A stretch of DNA of 64,000 nucleotides from Paenibacillus durus ATCC 35681 (GTDB lineage: Bacteria; Bacillota; Bacilli; Paenibacillales; Paenibacillaceae): positions 2,046,001 through 2,110,000 of the forward strand of contig NZ_CP011114.1 in the NCBI RefSeq assembly GCF_000993825.1, given 5' to 3'. Positions 52,495 through 61,796 of this stretch are shown one piece after another. Under the pieces are notes generated by a model. That model was given only the letters and a program-made list of their open reading frames with translations. It searched no databases and had not been told where the DNA came from. Both the position numbers and the translations under genes were made by a program. Position 1 is the stretch's first letter, and the number at the start of each line of letters is the position of its first letter.

Positions 52495-55400
52495 TACATA
52501 ACTCCCCTAATTTTAGTTTTTGTTTTCTATCCCATTCTATCGATTTGTTTAAAGCTCCTTGAATGGTAACATTTTTGGCTAATATCTCTCCTGTATTTGG
52601 AATTTTCATATAGCCTCTTTGTTTAAATGGTGAGTAAGCCTTGTTTAATTTTTCAATAAGTTCTGTTGCAGTTCCTTTGAATGATCCTTTAAATGGAACG
52701 CCTTCCTTTCTTACTGCTTCATGAAGTTCTTTATGCAACATATCGGAACCCTCTAATTCATAAGGGTACCATGAAGGGGAATCATGCGTTGTGCCTAAGA
52801 GTGGGAAACCGTGTTTATTAGCATGAACCCTCGGCATTGCGTGATGCCCCATTCCTGAAGACTTAAGCAACTTCCAAAAAGGCATCAAACCAAATGGATC
52901 AAACAACTTTAACGGATCATGCACATACCCATACAACGTTGGGTTATTCCCGGCTAACCCTATCGGGTCCTGCTGGATATACATCCCTTCATGCGGCGAA
53001 TAGTACCGGAAACGGTTATAGTACAGCCCTGTTTCTTCATCCTCGTACTGACCCGGATACCGGAACGGACATGCGCCTCGCGTTCCTTGAAGGTCAAAAT
53101 TCTGAACCTTCCCATAGATGTCCAACTCGCACGCCCACACTCGTTCGCCTGTCTCGTTATACATCTCCACAGGCGTACCGATATGATCCGTAACGATGCT
53201 ATACTGACCTTCGGCTGTCAGTTTCGCTGCCGGGCTAAACGTTCCGTCTTCAAACACCCATGTAGTGAGTGATTGCGGATCTTCATTCCACTCATGCAGG
53301 ATCGTATTCCCATCCCACACAAAGCTTGTCTTGACCCCATCATACACTTTTTCGATCCGCCTTCCAAGCGGGTCATAGGTGAACGTCACTTCCTTGTCCT
53401 CCGGGCGTACCACTTTGCTCATCATGCCGTTGCCGTAATATTCGTAGCGCCAATGCGTGCCGTCCGGTTCTATTTTCTCAATCAGATTGCCTTCTTCGTC
53501 ATAGCTGTAATGTGTTCCTTCGAATTCCAGCAGACGCCCGCCGGGACCGTATGTCCGGTCTGTTTTGTGGCCGCTGCTGTACAAGTTGCCCACATCATCG
53601 GCCATGCGGAATATCTTGTCGAAGGGATTCGTTGCCCCGATCAGATTGCCGAAATCATCATAGTTGTACTGGATTTTGTGCCCGGTCAGTTCATTCACCA
53701 TCGACTTCAGACGGTAGTTGGCGTTCCATCCGTACCTTCTCTTTCGGCTTTCCCGTACACCTGTCTTCACGCTATGCTGTTCAGGCCGTCCGGCTTCATC
53801 ATACCGCCATTCACTGATCACACCGCCAGGCAGCAGCCGTTCGATTTCCTGTCCCAACGTATTGTATGTCATCTGCGCGGCCCAAGGCGCAGCAGTCGCT
53901 GGGGATGCGTCGCTGCCGCCGTCCCGCTGGGCCTGCATCCGGCTTACTTGCCCCAATAGATCACGCTCCATGGTGATATGAGCACCCAGGCTGCTGCTTA
54001 CTACCGTCCGGTTACCCAGCTCATCATACTGGCTGGCTATCCAATACTGATCGCGCCATTCCTTGGTCACACGCCCTACTCGGTCACGCTCGAATTTGAG
54101 GGTGGCGTAAGGGTTGGCGGTCTCCATTAGTTCCCCGATGCGGTTATACCCAAACGTCTCCACCAGGCCGTCACTGTATTCCGCTTTGGTCACGCGACCC
54201 ATGAGGTCATGGCTGAAGTCCGTCCATCTGCCGCCCGGTCGTTCCACCTTCTGCAATAGGCCGCCTGGACTTCGTACATATTGTCTTTGGATTCCGTCGA
54301 ATCCCGTTTCTCGAACAATGTTTCCATTCGCATCATGCTCCAGCACATAGCGCTCGCCTCGTTCATTGATCACTTCGGTCAGTTCTTCTTCCTTGTTATA
54401 GGCAAGCTCGATGCGTTTGCCCTTTTCTTCGCGCCACGTCAATTTCCCAAGCGGAGTATAGCCAAATGCCACGCGGTGCTGGTTGTCTTCCGCCAGAACC
54501 ACTTCCTCATAGGCATTGTATTGCAGCCGAAGCACATTGCCGTCCGGCAGTTCGGCGTGCACGACCCGCCCCAGTGAATCGTACACAAACGTCTGCTTCG
54601 CTCCGAGCGGATTCATCTCCTGCACACATTCCCCCCGGTGGTTGTACGTCCACTTCCCGCTTGTATCATCCGGCAAGGTCACTTGAACCAGGTTGTCTTG
54701 CTCGTCGTAGGCGAGCTTCGTTATCGCGCCCTGCGGGCTTTTCACTTCGCTGATCCGATGACGCTCGTCATAGGCTAGGAGGGTCGCCGTTTGGTCGGCC
54801 TCCGTTATTTCCCTAACCCGGCCCTGTTCGTCATATTGCCAGGTTCGGATGCCGCCCTCGGGATCGGTCACTTGCGCCAGCCGGCCGGCTGTGTCATAGG
54901 TAAAGCTCCATACGCCTCCATCCGGCTGTATGTCCTCAACCAGCCGTCCGAACTCGTCATGCCCATACCGGGATACCCGGCCTTCCGCATCCGTTTCGCT
55001 CACCAGTTCTCCCAGTTCGCTGTACGCATATTCCACGACACCACCCAGCGGATCGACGATCCGGGTACAATAATACTCGGGATTATAATCATAACGCGTC
55101 GCATGCCCTTGGCTGTTCGTCGTTTCATTCCATCCGTCATGGTAGGCGATTCGTCCTTCCAAGAGTCCGTCATCCCCATACGTATGAACGCAGCGCGCTC
55201 CTGTTGTCGGGCTGTCATAGCGCCAGTGGAAGCTGTACCCGTTGCGGTCTTTCTTCCTTAACATCAGGTGCTGGTCGTAATACATCTCGGTTGTCTGTCC
55301 CAGCGCATCCGTCACCGCAACAAGATCGCCGACTTCGTTGTACCGGTACTGCACCAATACCTCGCGCTGTTCACTGGAGGCGTTGTTTGAATGGGGGTGG

Positions 55401-58141
55401 TACACATAGATGACTTTCGTGATCCGTCCGGCTTCATCGGTCTTGATGTCCAGCACCCGGCCTACGCTGTCGGTCACCTGCTGCAAGTAGCCGCGCGCAT
55501 CATAGGTCAAGACGATCCGACGGCAAAACTCATCCTCGATGCGAGTCAGACGATACGGCTTGGCTGCTTCCTCCTCCGGTGAAGCCTGATCGGTATTGCC
55601 TTCCTGCTGAAGCGGTTTGCTTATGCGATACCCAAGGCCGCGTATCTCCTGCGACTCCTCTGCTGTCCTGCGCTGGACCTCTGCCGTCTTCACCGCTCCC
55701 GACGGGCGATTCGCTGTGATCGCAGACTCGAAGACATACGTCAGGCGGCTTTCTTCCTCCACCATCGCATACCCGGTGCCTTCGCGGCGCAAGACGAGCC
55801 GTTCTTTCGGGTTCCGCGTTTCCATCAGGCCCCGGTGCAAGCGTTCAAATCCCACTGGTCGCCCATCCGCTAACAGCACGCCGATGCAGTCGTCCAGTAC
55901 TTCCAGCCGCATATCGAAGCTGTGATGCACGCCATGTCCAAGCCATCCTTGATGGCGGCTGTCACTAATCCAGCGGCGCTCCCAACGGAGCGGCAAGGGA
56001 CTCGGGAACTCGAAGTCGGTCGCTTCGCTCATCATCCGCCCGGTAATCAGGTCTACCGGCTCGAAGCCCCACTTGCAGAACTTGTCCTTCAGCCCTTTGG
56101 TGCATTGGAATTTACTTAATACTTTGTGGTTAAAAGCCGTCAGCGCTTTCTTCGCGCCGGATTTCTCCAATGCCTTGTCGAGTAGCGCCTTGCTCTTCTC
56201 CGCGAGCTTCTGCTCCATCGCCGCCAGCTTCTTGGCCAGCAGGTCCTTCAAGGCATCGGCCTGGCCCTTCAGCTTCCGCGCTCCGGTCAGCACTTTGTTC
56301 AGTGAGCTTCTGCCGAACTGGACAGCCCTTTTTGCTGCGGCCCGGCCGATTTTCCCGGCCATTTTCCCCGCAAGCTTGCCGCCTGCTTTCACCGCCGCCT
56401 TAGCCGCTACCTTCGCCACGCCCTTCGCCGCCAGCTTCGCTGCGCCAAATGCCGCGCCCCCGAAAGGCAGCATCGTGCCGATGGATAACGCCGCGCCGAA
56501 AAAGTCGCCCCGGCAGAGGCTCACGACCGCACTTGCGGCTCCCGCGATGACGCCAAGTCCTGGCACCATGCTTAGCACATCCAGCGCGGTGCCCAGCTTC
56601 TCCAGGAAGCCGTCCCGCTCCTTGTCGCTTTTGGCTTGCTCCGCCTCCGGATTGCTTAAGGGCTCGAAGGATTGCCGTTCACTTCCGATCATCGTGACCT
56701 CCGGCCCGGTCACATCGGTCGTATCGTTGAGGATCAGGCTGCTTTGCCCGCCGGCGATCCACAGCTCTTCTTCCGCTTCCGCCCGAAACCTTTTCAGCTC
56801 ACTAAAGGCCATCTCCTGTTCCGCCGTCAGCACGATGTCTTTGTCGCTTTGCAGCGTGATGCCGCCTTCTTCCCCGATGGTGACGAATAGTGCACCTTCC
56901 TTCGCCGTAAACGAAATATCTGTCGTTCCAAGCTCAAATTCCTTCCCCCCGCCGGTAGCAAACGATTTGACAGTGGAGTCAGCCATTTTCTTGTTTGCTT
57001 TCTCCGCCGCCTCCCCTTGCGGGGAGAATGGGGTCCGCACCGACTGGATCAGCATCGCGTCCGCTTCCTCATGGCTCGGGAAATACAGCTTGATCCTGGA
57101 GCCAATCGGCGGCATGGCGTGAAAGATGTGGCTCGCTGGGGAGGAATACGGGAACCAGACCGCTTCCTGCTCCGGCTGGGCTTCGTCGATATCCAGATGC
57201 ACCTTCGCTTTCTTGACTCCGATGGCGAGAATGCGCCCTTCCATGGCCAATCCTGCCAAGTTTTCGTTGTAGCGCTTATTCTGACGAAGTCCTGCGGGCG
57301 TCGTACACAAATACGTAAACTCCAACATCCCTTTGTTCAGCTGGCCCAAGGTCCCTGCGACCACAAACCGGCGTCCGGCCGCTTCCACTTCGGACCCAAG
57401 CCCGAGCCACTCATCCATTCGCACCATAAAGCGGGTAAAGTCCTGCTCCTGGAAGCCCTCGGCCCCCGTTTGCACAGCGGTCAGGAATGACTCTACGTCA
57501 TGCTCAATTTGGTACAATCCTTCTTCCAGCTTCACATGCTGCTTTACCGTCGGTGTGCCGATCCATACCCGCGGCTCATGGGTGCTGACATCCGACGTCA
57601 CCACGGCCCCCGCATGGGAAGCAACCCGCTGAATAAAGTCCCAGTCGGTCTCTTCGTACTGGAGCAGCAGATCGCCAATCGAAGCTCCGTGCCCAAAGGC
57701 ATCCGTTTCCAGAAAATCACCGCCCGGATACGCATGGATCACTTCTTTCAGCACGTCGGTATACGCCATATCCGCATGCTGGAAGGAACGGCTTATCCGC
57801 TTGACATCCATCTGATAGGAATGCGAGATGATGTCCACCCGGACAGTCCATACATCGTGGATGCGATCCGCCTGAATGTCGTGCAGCTGGCCTAAAAACA
57901 ACGGGTAGTCAGCCTGCCCTTCCCGAACCGCATACAGCCCGGCCTGGTCGCGGCTGCTGCCTTGCCGCACCAGCTCATGGCTGTCCTCCTCGCTCATGAC
58001 GCCCTGAAGCTGCAAGACTGCATGCATGCCGGGGAATCGCTTCATCTTCACTTCCTCAAGCCGCAGCTTTCCATACGGCCATTTGAGCGCGATGTCCTGC
58101 ACGGTCAAGCCTGACAGGCGCTCCCATTCATTTCCTAACAT
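52484..58141 (-). CDS. VgrG-like/RHS fusion toxin with GHH C-terminal domain
   Basis: An 1885-residue protein (ATG after GAGGGGG). Residues 1 to about 480 resemble the VgrG/Pvc8 spike (LLLQYEETDWDFIQRVASH; ILAIGVKKAKVHLDID; WFPYSSP). About 520-660 is Ala/Gly/Lys-rich and hydrophobic (GLGVIAGAASAVVSL, GAAFGAAKLAAKG), a candidate translocation or anchor segment. From about 690 (GFEPVDLITGRMMSEATDF) run many YD/RHS repeats that form a toxin-enclosing shell, ending with the RHS core DPIGLAGN...DPFGL near 1750. The last 130 residues are the toxin: GMGHHAMPRVHANKHG and later LHKELHEAV, matching the GHH class of HNH/Endo VII-like nucleases. Spike and toxin are thus in one chain. Confidence 0.87.
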   Translation of the reverse strand: MLGNEWERLSGLTVQDIALKWPYGKLRLEEVKMKRFPGMHAVLQLQGVMSEEDSHELVRQGSSRDQAGLYAVREGQADYPLFLGQLHDIQADRIHDVWTVRVDIISHSYQMDVKRISRSFQHADMAYTDVLKEVIHAYPGGDFLETDAFGHGASIGDLLLQYEETDWDFIQRVASHAGAVVTSDVSTHEPRVWIGTPTVKQHVKLEEGLYQIEHDVESFLTAVQTGAEGFQEQDFTRFMVRMDEWLGLGSEVEAAGRRFVVAGTLGQLNKGMLEFTYLCTTPAGLRQNKRYNENLAGLAMEGRILAIGVKKAKVHLDIDEAQPEQEAVWFPYSSPASHIFHAMPPIGSRIKLYFPSHEEADAMLIQSVRTPFSPQGEAAEKANKKMADSTVKSFATGGGKEFELGTTDISFTAKEGALFVTIGEEGGITLQSDKDIVLTAEQEMAFSELKRFRAEAEEELWIAGGQSSLILNDTTDVTGPEVTMIGSERQSFEPLSNPEAEQAKSDKERDGFLEKLGTALDVLSMVPGLGVIAGAASAVVSLCRGDFFGAALSIGTMLPFGGAAFGAAKLAAKGVAKVAAKAAVKAGGKLAGKMAGKIGRAAAKRAVQFGRSSLNKVLTGARKLKGQADALKDLLAKKLAAMEQKLAEKSKALLDKALEKSGAKKALTAFNHKVLSKFQCTKGLKDKFCKWGFEPVDLITGRMMSEATDFEFPSPLPLRWERRWISDSRHQGWLGHGVHHSFDMRLEVLDDCIGVLLADGRPVGFERLHRGLMETRNPKERLVLRREGTGYAMVEEESRLTYVFESAITANRPSGAVKTAEVQRRTAEESQEIRGLGYRISKPLQQEGNTDQASPEEEAAKPYRLTRIEDEFCRRIVLTYDARGYLQQVTDSVGRVLDIKTDEAGRITKVIYVYHPHSNNASSEQREVLVQYRYNEVGDLVAVTDALGQTTEMYYDQHLMLRKKDRNGYSFHWRYDSPTTGARCVHTYGDDGLLEGRIAYHDGWNETTNSQGHATRYDYNPEYYCTRIVDPLGGVVEYAYSELGELVSETDAEGRVSRYGHDEFGRLVEDIQPDGGVWSFTYDTAGRLAQVTDPEGGIRTWQYDEQGRVREITEADQTATLLAYDERHRISEVKSPQGAITKLAYDEQDNLVQVTLPDDTSGKWTYNHRGECVQEMNPLGAKQTFVYDSLGRVVHAELPDGNVLRLQYNAYEEVVLAEDNQHRVAFGYTPLGKLTWREEKGKRIELAYNKEEELTEVINERGERYVLEHDANGNIVRETGFDGIQRQYVRSPGGLLQKVERPGGRWTDFSHDLMGRVTKAEYSDGLVETFGYNRIGELMETANPYATLKFERDRVGRVTKEWRDQYWIASQYDELGNRTVVSSSLGAHITMERDLLGQVSRMQAQRDGGSDASPATAAPWAAQMTYNTLGQEIERLLPGGVISEWRYDEAGRPEQHSVKTGVRESRKRRYGWNANYRLKSMVNELTGHKIQYNYDDFGNLIGATNPFDKIFRMADDVGNLYSSGHKTDRTYGPGGRLLEFEGTHYSYDEEGNLIEKIEPDGTHWRYEYYGNGMMSKVVRPEDKEVTFTYDPLGRRIEKVYDGVKTSFVWDGNTILHEWNEDPQSLTTWVFEDGTFSPAAKLTAEGQYSIVTDHIGTPVEMYNETGERVWACELDIYGKVQNFDLQGTRGACPFRYPGQYEDEETGLYYNRFRYYSPHEGMYIQQDPIGLAGNNPTLYGYVHDPLKLFDPFGLMPFWKLLKSSGMGHHAMPRVHANKHGFPLLGTTHDSPSWYPYELEGSDMLHKELHEAVRKEGVPFKGSFKGTATELIEKLNKAYSPFKQRGYMKIPNTGEILAKNVTIQGALNKSIEWDRKQKLKLGELCNGK

Positions 58142-58170
58142 GTCTTTTCCCCCTCGGTCGCCGGATGATG

Positions 58171-58572
58171 CTACGCTTTTTTCTGCCCGTCATCGGCGAT
58201 GTAGATGACTCCCTCCGCATGCTTCGTGCACATGATATACGAATCGCTGGTTAACACGGCTTTTCCGTCAATGAGCACATCCGCTTTCCCGTTCATCCAC
58301 TCCATGTTCACTTGCGGCTCGCACGGCTTATCCAGCGCTTCGCACACGCCGAAGGTGTTCGGGATGTTGACGACGGCTTTGCTGTCCGCCACGTTCATCA
58401 GCGGCTGCCCCTGAATATAGGCCCCATGACAGGTCGGCAAATTGAGCAGATTGGGATTGCTGCCACACTGGCACTCCAATATCGCTCCCCTCACCACATA
58501 GCTGGCTTCCGCTCCCGCCGCCCCCTCCACGCTGGGAGGGCTAGGTTTTCTGAACGCTATAAAGCTTGCCAT
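58171..58572 (-). CDS. DUF4280 PAAR-like tip protein
   Basis: A 133-residue protein (AAGGAGGG before ATG). SYVVRGAILECQCGSNPNLLNL opens the PAAR-like DUF4280 domain; further Cys occur in TCHGAY, FGVCEALDKPCEP and IMCTKHAEG, which may bind a metal at the tip. In contractile injection systems PAAR proteins sharpen the VgrG spike and carry effectors. It lies 29 bases before the fusion toxin gene, so it probably caps that spike. Confidence 0.82.
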   Translation of the reverse strand: MASFIAFRKPSPPSVEGAAGAEASYVVRGAILECQCGSNPNLLNLPTCHGAYIQGQPLMNVADSKAVVNIPNTFGVCEALDKPCEPQVNMEWMNGKADVLIDGKAVLTSDSYIMCTKHAEGVIYIADDGQKKA

Positions 58573-58641
58573 TTGTTATCCCTCCTTCATGCTTTCTTCG
58601 CAAGCGTTGCCGGTTTTTCGTCTTTTGCTTCGCGCTTTGCT

Positions 58642-59133
58642 CTAGGCAAGCTCTACCGGGGTGAAGTGAAGCCCTGTAAATCCCCGTCTTTGCAAACTTT
58701 CCGCTACATCCAGACGGATGATCAGGATGTCTTCCTTCACTCCCGCCACGCGAAAGATGCGCTCCCGCCTCACTTTTGTTTCCGCCAGCACCAGCGGTCT
58801 CAAGGCTCCGCTTGCTTCCACTTGCGTTCGTTCGGATAAGCAGTCCGTTTCGTCCGGCTCCATGAACCAGTAGATGTCCTGACGCTGGGTGCTGCGTTCT
58901 GTTAGGACGGCGGAATAAAATCGCAGGAAACGATCGTACTTCTCCAGCAAGCCTTTCATCCGATCCGATACGAGCCAACGGGGATGGTCGATGAAGTCGA
59001 GATAGACCGGTTGTTCCCCGTCTTCCTTCACAAATACAATATTTCGCTCGTCAATCTCCATGTCCCGGCTGACTTGTTCCAAACGCAAACCATCTAAAAA
59101 CCGCTTGTCCTGCTGCAATCGAAAGTAATACAC
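58642..59133 (-). CDS. Imm11-like/DUF1629-type protein
   Basis: GTG 59133 with AAGGAG upstream is chosen over the frame start at 59196, which lies in the previous gene. The 163-residue protein begins MYYFRLQQDKRFLDGL and contains LVSDRMKGLLEKYD and a late RVAGVKEDILIIRLDVAESLQRRGFTGLHF. The pattern fits the Imm11 (DUF1629) group found beside polymorphic toxins and VgrG spikes. It could be an extra immunity factor or an adaptor for loading. An overlapping frame on the same strand (58541-58978) is a shadow. Confidence 0.55.
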   Translation of the reverse strand: MYYFRLQQDKRFLDGLRLEQVSRDMEIDERNIVFVKEDGEQPVYLDFIDHPRWLVSDRMKGLLEKYDRFLRFYSAVLTERSTQRQDIYWFMEPDETDCLSERTQVEASGALRPLVLAETKVRRERIFRVAGVKEDILIIRLDVAESLQRRGFTGLHFTPVELA

Positions 59134-59161
59134 CTGCCTGCTCCTTCCCCCTGTACGTGGT

Positions 59162-60292
59162 CTATGGGCGAACTTCCGCCAATTGCCCCGTCTCATCCTC
59201 TTCCATCCAGATGACCTGCCGTTTCTGTTCTTCGCTTAATGCAAATTGCGCGGCATCCTGTAAGATGATCTTGGCTCCCTGCAGATTAGCGCCCTGAAAA
59301 TCGGCGCCTTCCAGATCCGCAAACAGCAAGTTCGCCCCTTGCAAATTCGCATGCGTAAAATTCACGCCGAAAGTCCCCAGGATTTGCCCTTCCAGGATCA
59401 GCGGCTGTCCGCCTGCCGTATGCCAGAAATTCGCTCCTTGCAGGTCGCAATGGCTGAAATTGGCATCATAGAGCACGCTTTGGCTGAGATCGACGCCCTG
59501 CATGTTGCTGCGGGAAAAATCGACCCCTGCGCATATGCTTTTGTTGAGGCGGCTTCTCGAAAGATTAGCGTCTGTTACGTGACTATAGCCCAAGTCGGCG
59601 CTTTCGTAGTTGCCGCCGCTCAAATCCAGGTCTCGCCAGTCCTGGTAGCGATTTAGCGAACCGTCCCGCTGCTCCAGCCGGGCACGGATGGCCGCAGCGT
59701 CTTTGTCTCTCCGTTCTTCAACCCAGACGTCCTCGCTTAGATCCATATATTCGCCTGCGCGAATGCGGAAAATGTCAGCGCGCCGAAGCTGTTGAAACTC
59801 CGGAAGTTCCACGATACGCGGAGCCGCCGCACGAACGAGGCTGATCACATAGTGTCCGGCTATGGCCATGTCTTCCCGCCAGACACGATCGGTTTCCAGC
59901 GGCAAGATCTCGCTTCCATAGCTTTTGCGCGACGCCTCGATAGCGTTTCGGTAGGTTTCCAGGTGGGCGTACAGCCATGGCGCCTCGTGCAGTTCGATGC
60001 AGGCCTCCCGGTCCAGATACCAGCTGTCGTCATACGCTTCCAGGCTGCACATGAGTTTTCCCTGCCCTAGCCAGGAACGCAAATACGACACGTGCATGTA
60101 GGCGATGGGCCGCTTATGTCCGGCTTCTTGCATCGCGTGAATGCGAAGACACAACTTCCGAAAGGGTTCGATCCACTCCTTGGTATACGCATGAGCCTGC
60201 GCGTGAACCTCTGCGCCGATTTGCCGGATCATCGTTTCCCTCTGCTGCGAGACATCTTGCGTAAGCCATAGTTTCAACGCGTCCTGCTGCAA
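59162..60292 (-). CDS. Pentapeptide-repeat protein of the injection locus
   Basis: A 376-residue protein starting at TTG 60292 behind AAGGAGAG. The first 215 residues are helical and unrecognised. From about 220 onward come A(D/N)LxX repeats: DLSGGNYESADLGYSHV, ANLSRSRLNKS, GVDFSRSNMQGVDLSQS, ANFSHCDLQGANF, ANLQGANLLFADLEGADF. They would form a right-handed beta helix. Pentapeptide domains are found in type VI-related effectors and adaptors. Its place between spike and tip genes suggests a role in assembly or cargo binding. Confidence 0.8.
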   Translation of the reverse strand: MQQDALKLWLTQDVSQQRETMIRQIGAEVHAQAHAYTKEWIEPFRKLCLRIHAMQEAGHKRPIAYMHVSYLRSWLGQGKLMCSLEAYDDSWYLDREACIELHEAPWLYAHLETYRNAIEASRKSYGSEILPLETDRVWREDMAIAGHYVISLVRAAAPRIVELPEFQQLRRADIFRIRAGEYMDLSEDVWVEERRDKDAAAIRARLEQRDGSLNRYQDWRDLDLSGGNYESADLGYSHVTDANLSRSRLNKSICAGVDFSRSNMQGVDLSQSVLYDANFSHCDLQGANFWHTAGGQPLILEGQILGTFGVNFTHANLQGANLLFADLEGADFQGANLQGAKIILQDAAQFALSEEQKRQVIWMEEDETGQLAEVRP

Positions 60293-60305
60293 TGGTTTTC
60301 TCTCC

Positions 60306-61796
60306 TTAATTGTTATGGACTTGCGTTCCCTTCACATCGACGCGGTCTTCGAGCACCACGGAGCTGCCCTTGCAAGTCATCTCTAATTTTTCCTGGGCGG
60401 TGATCGTGATTTTTTTCGAGGCTAACATCACTTCTTCCGTCGCTTTCACCGTCACGTTTTTGCTGCTGACAATGGAAATGCCGTCTGCATCGCTGAGCAT
60501 AATGGATACGCCATCGCCCGTGATGAGGATATGATCGGGAGCGAGCACGATCATCTTGCCGTTCTTGGTCTTGATGGTTTTGATGCTCGGATCTTCCATC
60601 GGATCGCTTCCGCCGCCGCTTGCTGATGCCGTGCCGCCGCTCGATGCTCCTGCCATGCCGACGCTTTGCCCTCCGCTTGCCGATGGCGGTTCCGCTTTCG
60701 GTTTCGGCACGGAGCTGATTGCAATGACATCCTCTTCTTTATGCGTTGGAAAATAGACGCGCACATCGTCGCCGATCTCCGGCATGCAATACCAGCCCGC
60801 ATTGTCTTCCGAAGCGTAGATGGTCGAGTACGGAAACCAGAACGCTGTGCCCGCGTCTTGCTCGGGATCGATGTTCAGATGCGCTTGAATCCGGTCTTTG
60901 GCTACCGCAATCACTTTGCCCTGCAGCGAGACCCCGACGATGGCCATGTTATATTGCTTTCGCCGGCTCAAGCCCAGCCGCGTGCCTAAGAAGTACGTAT
61001 GCTTTAACAGCCCGTCCTTCATATCCGTTCTGACTTCGCTTACGACAAGCTGCTGGTTGTCGAACGCAACCTCCATGCCGATGTCGAATACTTGATCGGT
61101 TTCCACTTCATAGAAGATGCAATCGCTCTCGCTCAATTCCGGCACTTGTCCCTGCACCGACAGCTGATACAGCTCCATCCGTTTATGTATCCGGTAATGG
61201 TATGCGTTAACTTCCCCCTTAAAACCAGGCTCCGGAATGCCAAAGTGCACCTTCGGGGAATCAAAGCCGATCGCCGGCACAAGTCCGGTGTTAAAGTGGG
61301 ATGCCAACCGTTTCAATAGTTCCCAGTCGGTCTCCCGGTACTGTAAAATCATGCGGCCAATAGCCGCGCCATTCGAAGCTTCATCCATAACGTCCGCGCC
61401 GTCGTAATCCTGTACGATCTGATCCACCAACTGCGCATACGCAAGTCCCGTATCTTGAAATGTACGTTCCTTTCGCGTCACATCGAACTGATACGATAGC
61501 GATACCGCCTCCATTTCGATATGGTATACGTCCCGAACGTGATAGATTTGTATATTCGTGACCATGCCTTGAAACAGGGTTCTCTTCCCGCCTTGTTCCA
61601 GCCTTTGCACAACGGCCACATTCATTCGGGCATAATCCATACCGGCATAACCGGCCTTCTGTTCTTCCGGCACGATGCCCTTCAGACGAAGCGTAGCGTG
61701 CTCGTTGATTTGCTGTACAATCGTTAGCTCCCGGATCGATTCTAACGCAAACGGCGTGACTTCAATGTCCTGATAAGTCGCATAAGATCGTTCCAT
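60306..61796 (-). CDS. VgrG-like spike protein
   Basis: The start at 61796 (GAGGGGG upstream) gives 496 residues. It shares layout with the first 480 residues of the RHS fusion: RMILQYRETDWELLKRLASHFNTG (about 150), GKVIAVAKDRIQAHLNIDPEQDAGTAFWFPYSTIYAS (about 310-345) and VYFPTHKEEDVIAISSV. It ends in a repetitive beta segment (VTVKATEEVMLASKKITITAQEKLEM) expected to form the triple-stranded needle. A Gly/Ser-rich linker lies at about 400-425. It likely forms a trimeric spike without its own toxin. It overlaps the upstream gene by one to three bases. Confidence 0.82.
   Translation of the reverse strand: MERSYATYQDIEVTPFALESIRELTIVQQINEHATLRLKGIVPEEQKAGYAGMDYARMNVAVVQRLEQGGKRTLFQGMVTNIQIYHVRDVYHIEMEAVSLSYQFDVTRKERTFQDTGLAYAQLVDQIVQDYDGADVMDEASNGAAIGRMILQYRETDWELLKRLASHFNTGLVPAIGFDSPKVHFGIPEPGFKGEVNAYHYRIHKRMELYQLSVQGQVPELSESDCIFYEVETDQVFDIGMEVAFDNQQLVVSEVRTDMKDGLLKHTYFLGTRLGLSRRKQYNMAIVGVSLQGKVIAVAKDRIQAHLNIDPEQDAGTAFWFPYSTIYASEDNAGWYCMPEIGDDVRVYFPTHKEEDVIAISSVPKPKAEPPSASGGQSVGMAGASSGGTASASGGGSDPMEDPSIKTIKTKNGKMIVLAPDHILITGDGVSIMLSDADGISIVSSKNVTVKATEEVMLASKKITITAQEKLEMTCKGSSVVLEDRVDVKGTQVHNN

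Noticed and set aside
56073..57122. A 349-codon plus-strand frame opposite the RHS/VgrG fusion
   Set aside because: It is antisense to a high-GC coding gene with clear domains, has Ser/Pro/Ala-rich shadow composition and no ribosome site or family motif. The other plus-strand frames at 52.9-58.8 kb fail for the same reasons.
58541..58978. A 145-codon minus-strand frame overlapping the Imm11-like gene
   Set aside because: It is out of frame with the gene at 58642-59133, which has a ribosome site and a coherent protein; the frame also overlaps the DUF4280 start.
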